NCBI GenBank assembly: GCA_900473745.1
Contig: UCMW01000012.1
Location: forward strand, 1 to 42,235
Length of the DNA: 42,235 nt
Reading direction: 5' to 3'
Source of the DNA: Hyphomicrobiales bacterium
GTDB lineage: Bacteria; Pseudomonadota; Alphaproteobacteria; Rhizobiales; Rhizobiaceae
Part shown: in pieces, positions 40,435 through 42,235 of the stretch
How the letters are laid out: each line of letters starts with the position of its first letter
Numbering within the stretch: the first letter of the stretch is position 1
Program-made: the position numbers and the translations under genes
Notes under the pieces: model-generated
Told to the model about the DNA's origin: nothing
Databases searched by the model: none
What the model saw: only the letters and a program-made list of their open reading frames with translations

Positions 40435-41259
40435 GTGAAAAGCATCATCGTCACGGGCTGCTCGTCCGGCATCGGAGCCTATTGCGCCCAGGCGTTGAAG
40501 CGCGACGGCTGGCGGGTTTTTGCGACGGTACGCAAGGTGGAGGATCTGGCGCCCCTGACCGGGCAGGACATCGAAGCACTGGTCATGGACTACACCGATC
40601 CTGCCAGCATCGAGGCCCTCGTCGCGACCGTCTTTGAGCGCACGGGCGGAAGGCTCGATGCCCTATTCAACAACGGCGCCTACGGCCAGCCGGGCGCGGT
40701 TGAGGACCTGCCGACGGAAGCCTTGCGCGCCCAGTTCGAGACCAATTTCTTCGGCTGGCATGACCTCACCCGCCGGGTGATCCCGGCAATGCGGGCTGAA
40801 GGGCAGGGCCGGATCGTGCAATGCTCCTCGATCCTCGGCATCATCCCCTATCGCTGGCGCGGCGCCTACACGGCGTCGAAGTTTGCGCTGGAAGGCCTGT
40901 CGCTGACGATGCGGATGGAGCTGGAGGGCTCTGGCGTGCAGGTGAGCCTGATCGAGCCCGGCCCGATCGAGAGCCGCTTCACCGCCAATGCGCTCCACCA
41001 TATCCGCGAGGCGATCGACCTCGAAAACTCCGTTCATGCCGAAGACTATCGCCGTCAGCTGGCGCGACTTGATGGCACAGGCCCAGTAAACCGCCACAAA
41101 CTGGGGCCGGATGCGGTCTACAAAGTCCTCACCCACGCCTTGACCGCCCGGCGTGCCCGCCCACATTATCTCGTGACCAAGCCGGCGAAACAGGGGGCCC
41201 TGCTCAAGCGCTGGCTGCCGGCCGACCTCTTCTATCGATTGATGCGCTCGCTGGACTGA
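40435..41259 (+). CDS. Short-chain dehydrogenase/reductase
   Basis: NAD(P)-dependent SDR of 274 residues. The cofactor loop TGCSSGIG is at 7-14, NNGAYG at 79-84 replaces the usual NNAG, and the catalytic Ser131/132, Tyr145 and Lys149 are in YTASK. The C-terminal region resembles the retinol/steroid-type SDR group. The start is GTG at 40435 with CGAGG nine bases upstream. Substrate unknown. It is followed by a small two-TM protein and the adenosyltransferase, all rightward. Confidence 0.92.
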   Translation: MKSIIVTGCSSGIGAYCAQALKRDGWRVFATVRKVEDLAPLTGQDIEALVMDYTDPASIEALVATVFERTGGRLDALFNNGAYGQPGAVEDLPTEALRAQFETNFFGWHDLTRRVIPAMRAEGQGRIVQCSSILGIIPYRWRGAYTASKFALEGLSLTMRMELEGSGVQVSLIEPGPIESRFTANALHHIREAIDLENSVHAEDYRRQLARLDGTGPVNRHKLGPDAVYKVLTHALTARRARPHYLVTKPAKQGALLKRWLPADLFYRLMRSLD

Positions 41260-41289
41260 CCGGCGACGAACAAAGGCTCTTCCATCGCA

Positions 41290-41487
41290 ATGTCCACATT
41301 CACCTATGTCCTCGCCATCATCGTCATGGGGCTTGTCGCCCTTGTCCTCGTGAGAGGCCTTTTCAACATGCTGAAGGGCGGCGACGGCAACAAGTCGAAC
41401 AAGCTGATGCAGGCGCGCATCGTGCTACAGGCAATCGCGATTGCACTGATCATGCTCACACTCTGGCTGACCGGCGGGGGACGCTGA
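41290..41487 (+). CDS. Two-TM HIG1-like (twin transmembrane) protein
   Basis: A 65-residue membrane protein with two hydrophobic segments (about 5-26 and 43-62) joined by a basic loop KGGDGNKSNKLMQARIVLQ. The pattern MQARI-LQAIAI is that of the HIG1/twin-transmembrane family (PF04588), whose eukaryotic relatives stabilise respiratory complexes. It sits 5 nt before the adenosyltransferase and is probably co-transcribed with it, a common rhizobial pairing. Confidence 0.88.
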   Translation: MSTFTYVLAIIVMGLVALVLVRGLFNMLKGGDGNKSNKLMQARIVLQAIAIALIMLTLWLTGGGR

Positions 41488-41491
41488 AACC

Positions 41492-42070
41492 ATGGTCAGG
41501 CTCAACAAGATCTACACCCGTACCGGCGATGACGGGACCACGGCATTGGTCACCGGCCCGCGCCGCCTGAAGCACGACCTGCGCGTCGACGCCTATGGCA
41601 CCATCGACGAGACCAATTCGGCAATCGGCATCGCCCGGCTCCATACGGCTGAGATGCCGGAGCTCGATGCCATGCTGATGCGCATCCAGAACGACCTCTT
41701 CGACCTCGGCGCCGATCTTGCCGCCCCGGAAACCGGCGAAGTCTTGTCCTACGAGCCGCTCCGCGTCATCGAAGCCCAGGTCGACCGGATCGAGAAGGAG
41801 ATCGACCAGCTGAATGCTGATCTGGACCCGCTCAAATCCTTCATCCTGCCCGGTGGAACCCCCGCCGCCGCCTATCTGCATCTCGCCCGAACCACCTCGC
41901 GCCGGGCTGAGCGCATCATGGTCGAACTGTCGCGTTTCGACGGCGAAGAAGTCGGCGAGCCGGCTCTGAAATATGTGAACCGGTTGTCGGATTTTCTCTT
42001 CGTTGCGGCCCGCCATGCGAATGATGGCGGCAGGGCGGATATTCTGTGGGTGCCGGGAAAGAATAGGTAG
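41492..42070 (+). CDS. Cob(I)alamin adenosyltransferase, PduO type
   Basis: Transfers the 5'-deoxyadenosyl group from ATP to cob(I)alamin to make adenosylcobalamin. It has 192 residues. The ATP-binding TRTGDDGTT motif is at 9-17, DAYGTIDETNSAIG near 34-47, and RxxRTTSRRAERIMVEL toward the C-terminus, all characteristic of the PduO/MMAB family rather than CobA. It lies 5 nt after the HIG1-like gene. No cobalamin riboswitch is visible upstream. The stop is followed by the repeat region at the right edge. Confidence 0.95.
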   Translation: MVRLNKIYTRTGDDGTTALVTGPRRLKHDLRVDAYGTIDETNSAIGIARLHTAEMPELDAMLMRIQNDLFDLGADLAAPETGEVLSYEPLRVIEAQVDRIEKEIDQLNADLDPLKSFILPGGTPAAAYLHLARTTSRRAERIMVELSRFDGEEVGEPALKYVNRLSDFLFVAARHANDGGRADILWVPGKNR

Positions 42071-42096
42071 GCGGCTAACGTCTTGCGCGGAGGCCA

Positions 42097-42221
42097 TCTC
42101 CCCCCTTGCGGGGGAGAACGGAAAATCGAAGGCTTAGGCGAGCGCAAGCCGCCTAAACTTCTGATTTTCCAAGAGAGGGGCTCGGTTCTGTGGGTGTAAA
42201 GCTCACTGAGCCCCCCTCTTG
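42097..42221. repeat. Cluster of three long hairpins (palindromic intergenic element)
   Basis: Three consecutive inverted repeats follow the adenosyltransferase. (1) TCTCCCCC / GGGGGAGA, 42097-42117. (2) GGAAAATC...GATTTTCC with inner TTAGGCG/CGCCTAA, 42120-42170, an almost unbroken stem. (3) 17-nt arms at 42170-42186 and 42205-42221 matching at 15 positions. The CCATCTCCCCC...GGGGGAGA unit resembles rhizobial RIME-type elements, which favours a mobile intergenic repeat; the same structures could also stop transcription. Confidence 0.7.
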
Positions 42222-42235
42222 CGAAATCTGAGGTT

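Overview
This window looks like an ordinary chromosomal stretch from a member of the Rhizobiaceae (Rhizobium / Agrobacterium / Allorhizobium type alphaproteobacterium). The evidence is the high GC content, the rhizobial-style protein families (DUF4167, DUF1178, AcvB, LpiA, EI-Ntr with a GAF domain, HisKA_2 kinase, PduO-type adenosyltransferase) and the gene order. I cannot name the genus from the sequence alone. No phage, transposon, CRISPR array, rRNA operon or plasmid replication gene is visible.

Layout. (1) 459-2402 is an envelope M23 peptidase that converges on a long leftward block, 12012 down to 2483: lysC, ptsP, prfA, prmC, a DUF4167 protein and clpB. The prfA/prmC pair overlaps as GTGA, and clpB has its own probable heat-shock promoter. 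(2) 12293-16275 is a rightward two-gene operon, lpiA(mprF)-acvB, which makes and then hydrolyses lysyl-phosphatidylglycerol. It ends in a strong bidirectional terminator shared with a leftward SH3-domain envelope protein. That gene carries a near-perfect general-stress (EcfG-type) promoter. (3) 17081-18384 is ubiG plus a DUF924 gene. (4) 21339 down to 18392 is a leftward chain, comF, grxC, a nitrilase-family amidase, DUF1178 and DUF3291, in which the last two genes start at TTG codons inside TTGA overlaps. (5) 21420-22298 is a methyltransferase; 22875-22315 holds an isolated Flp-type pilin with a small membrane protein. (6) 26338 down to 22974 is prsA/ppiC-like, argJ, a GNAT acetyltransferase and a mutT-like Nudix gene, divergent from secA (26584-29283), which has a consensus sigma-70 promoter and a strong terminator. 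(7) 29389-33711 holds an OpgC-like acyltransferase, a CelD/BioF2-like GNAT protein and an AMP-forming acyl-CoA synthetase. (8) 33906-42070 holds an orphan DUF2384-like protein, tRNA-Leu(CAA), a Cache/HisKA_2 histidine kinase, dsbB, an HNH endonuclease, an alkA-like glycosylase, gluQ-rs, a YihY/BrkB membrane protein, a short-chain dehydrogenase, a two-TM HIG1-like protein and a cobalamin adenosyltransferase. The right edge (42097-42221) is a run of three long hairpins that looks like a rhizobial intergenic palindromic element.

How the genes work together. Most are housekeeping: translation termination (prfA, prmC), protein quality control and export (clpB, secA, PrsA-like, dsbB), amino-acid synthesis (lysC, argJ), ubiquinone synthesis, nitrogen-PTS signalling and DNA repair. 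A recurring second theme is envelope adaptation: lysyl-PG turnover, periplasmic glucan modification, M23 peptidase, SH3 protein and a stress-type promoter. I did not find a clear unknown multi-gene system. The most unusual items are the internally duplicated AcvB, the stress-promoter/SH3/Arg-Asp-repeat gene, the orphan DUF2384 protein, the paired TTGA junctions and the terminal hairpin cluster.
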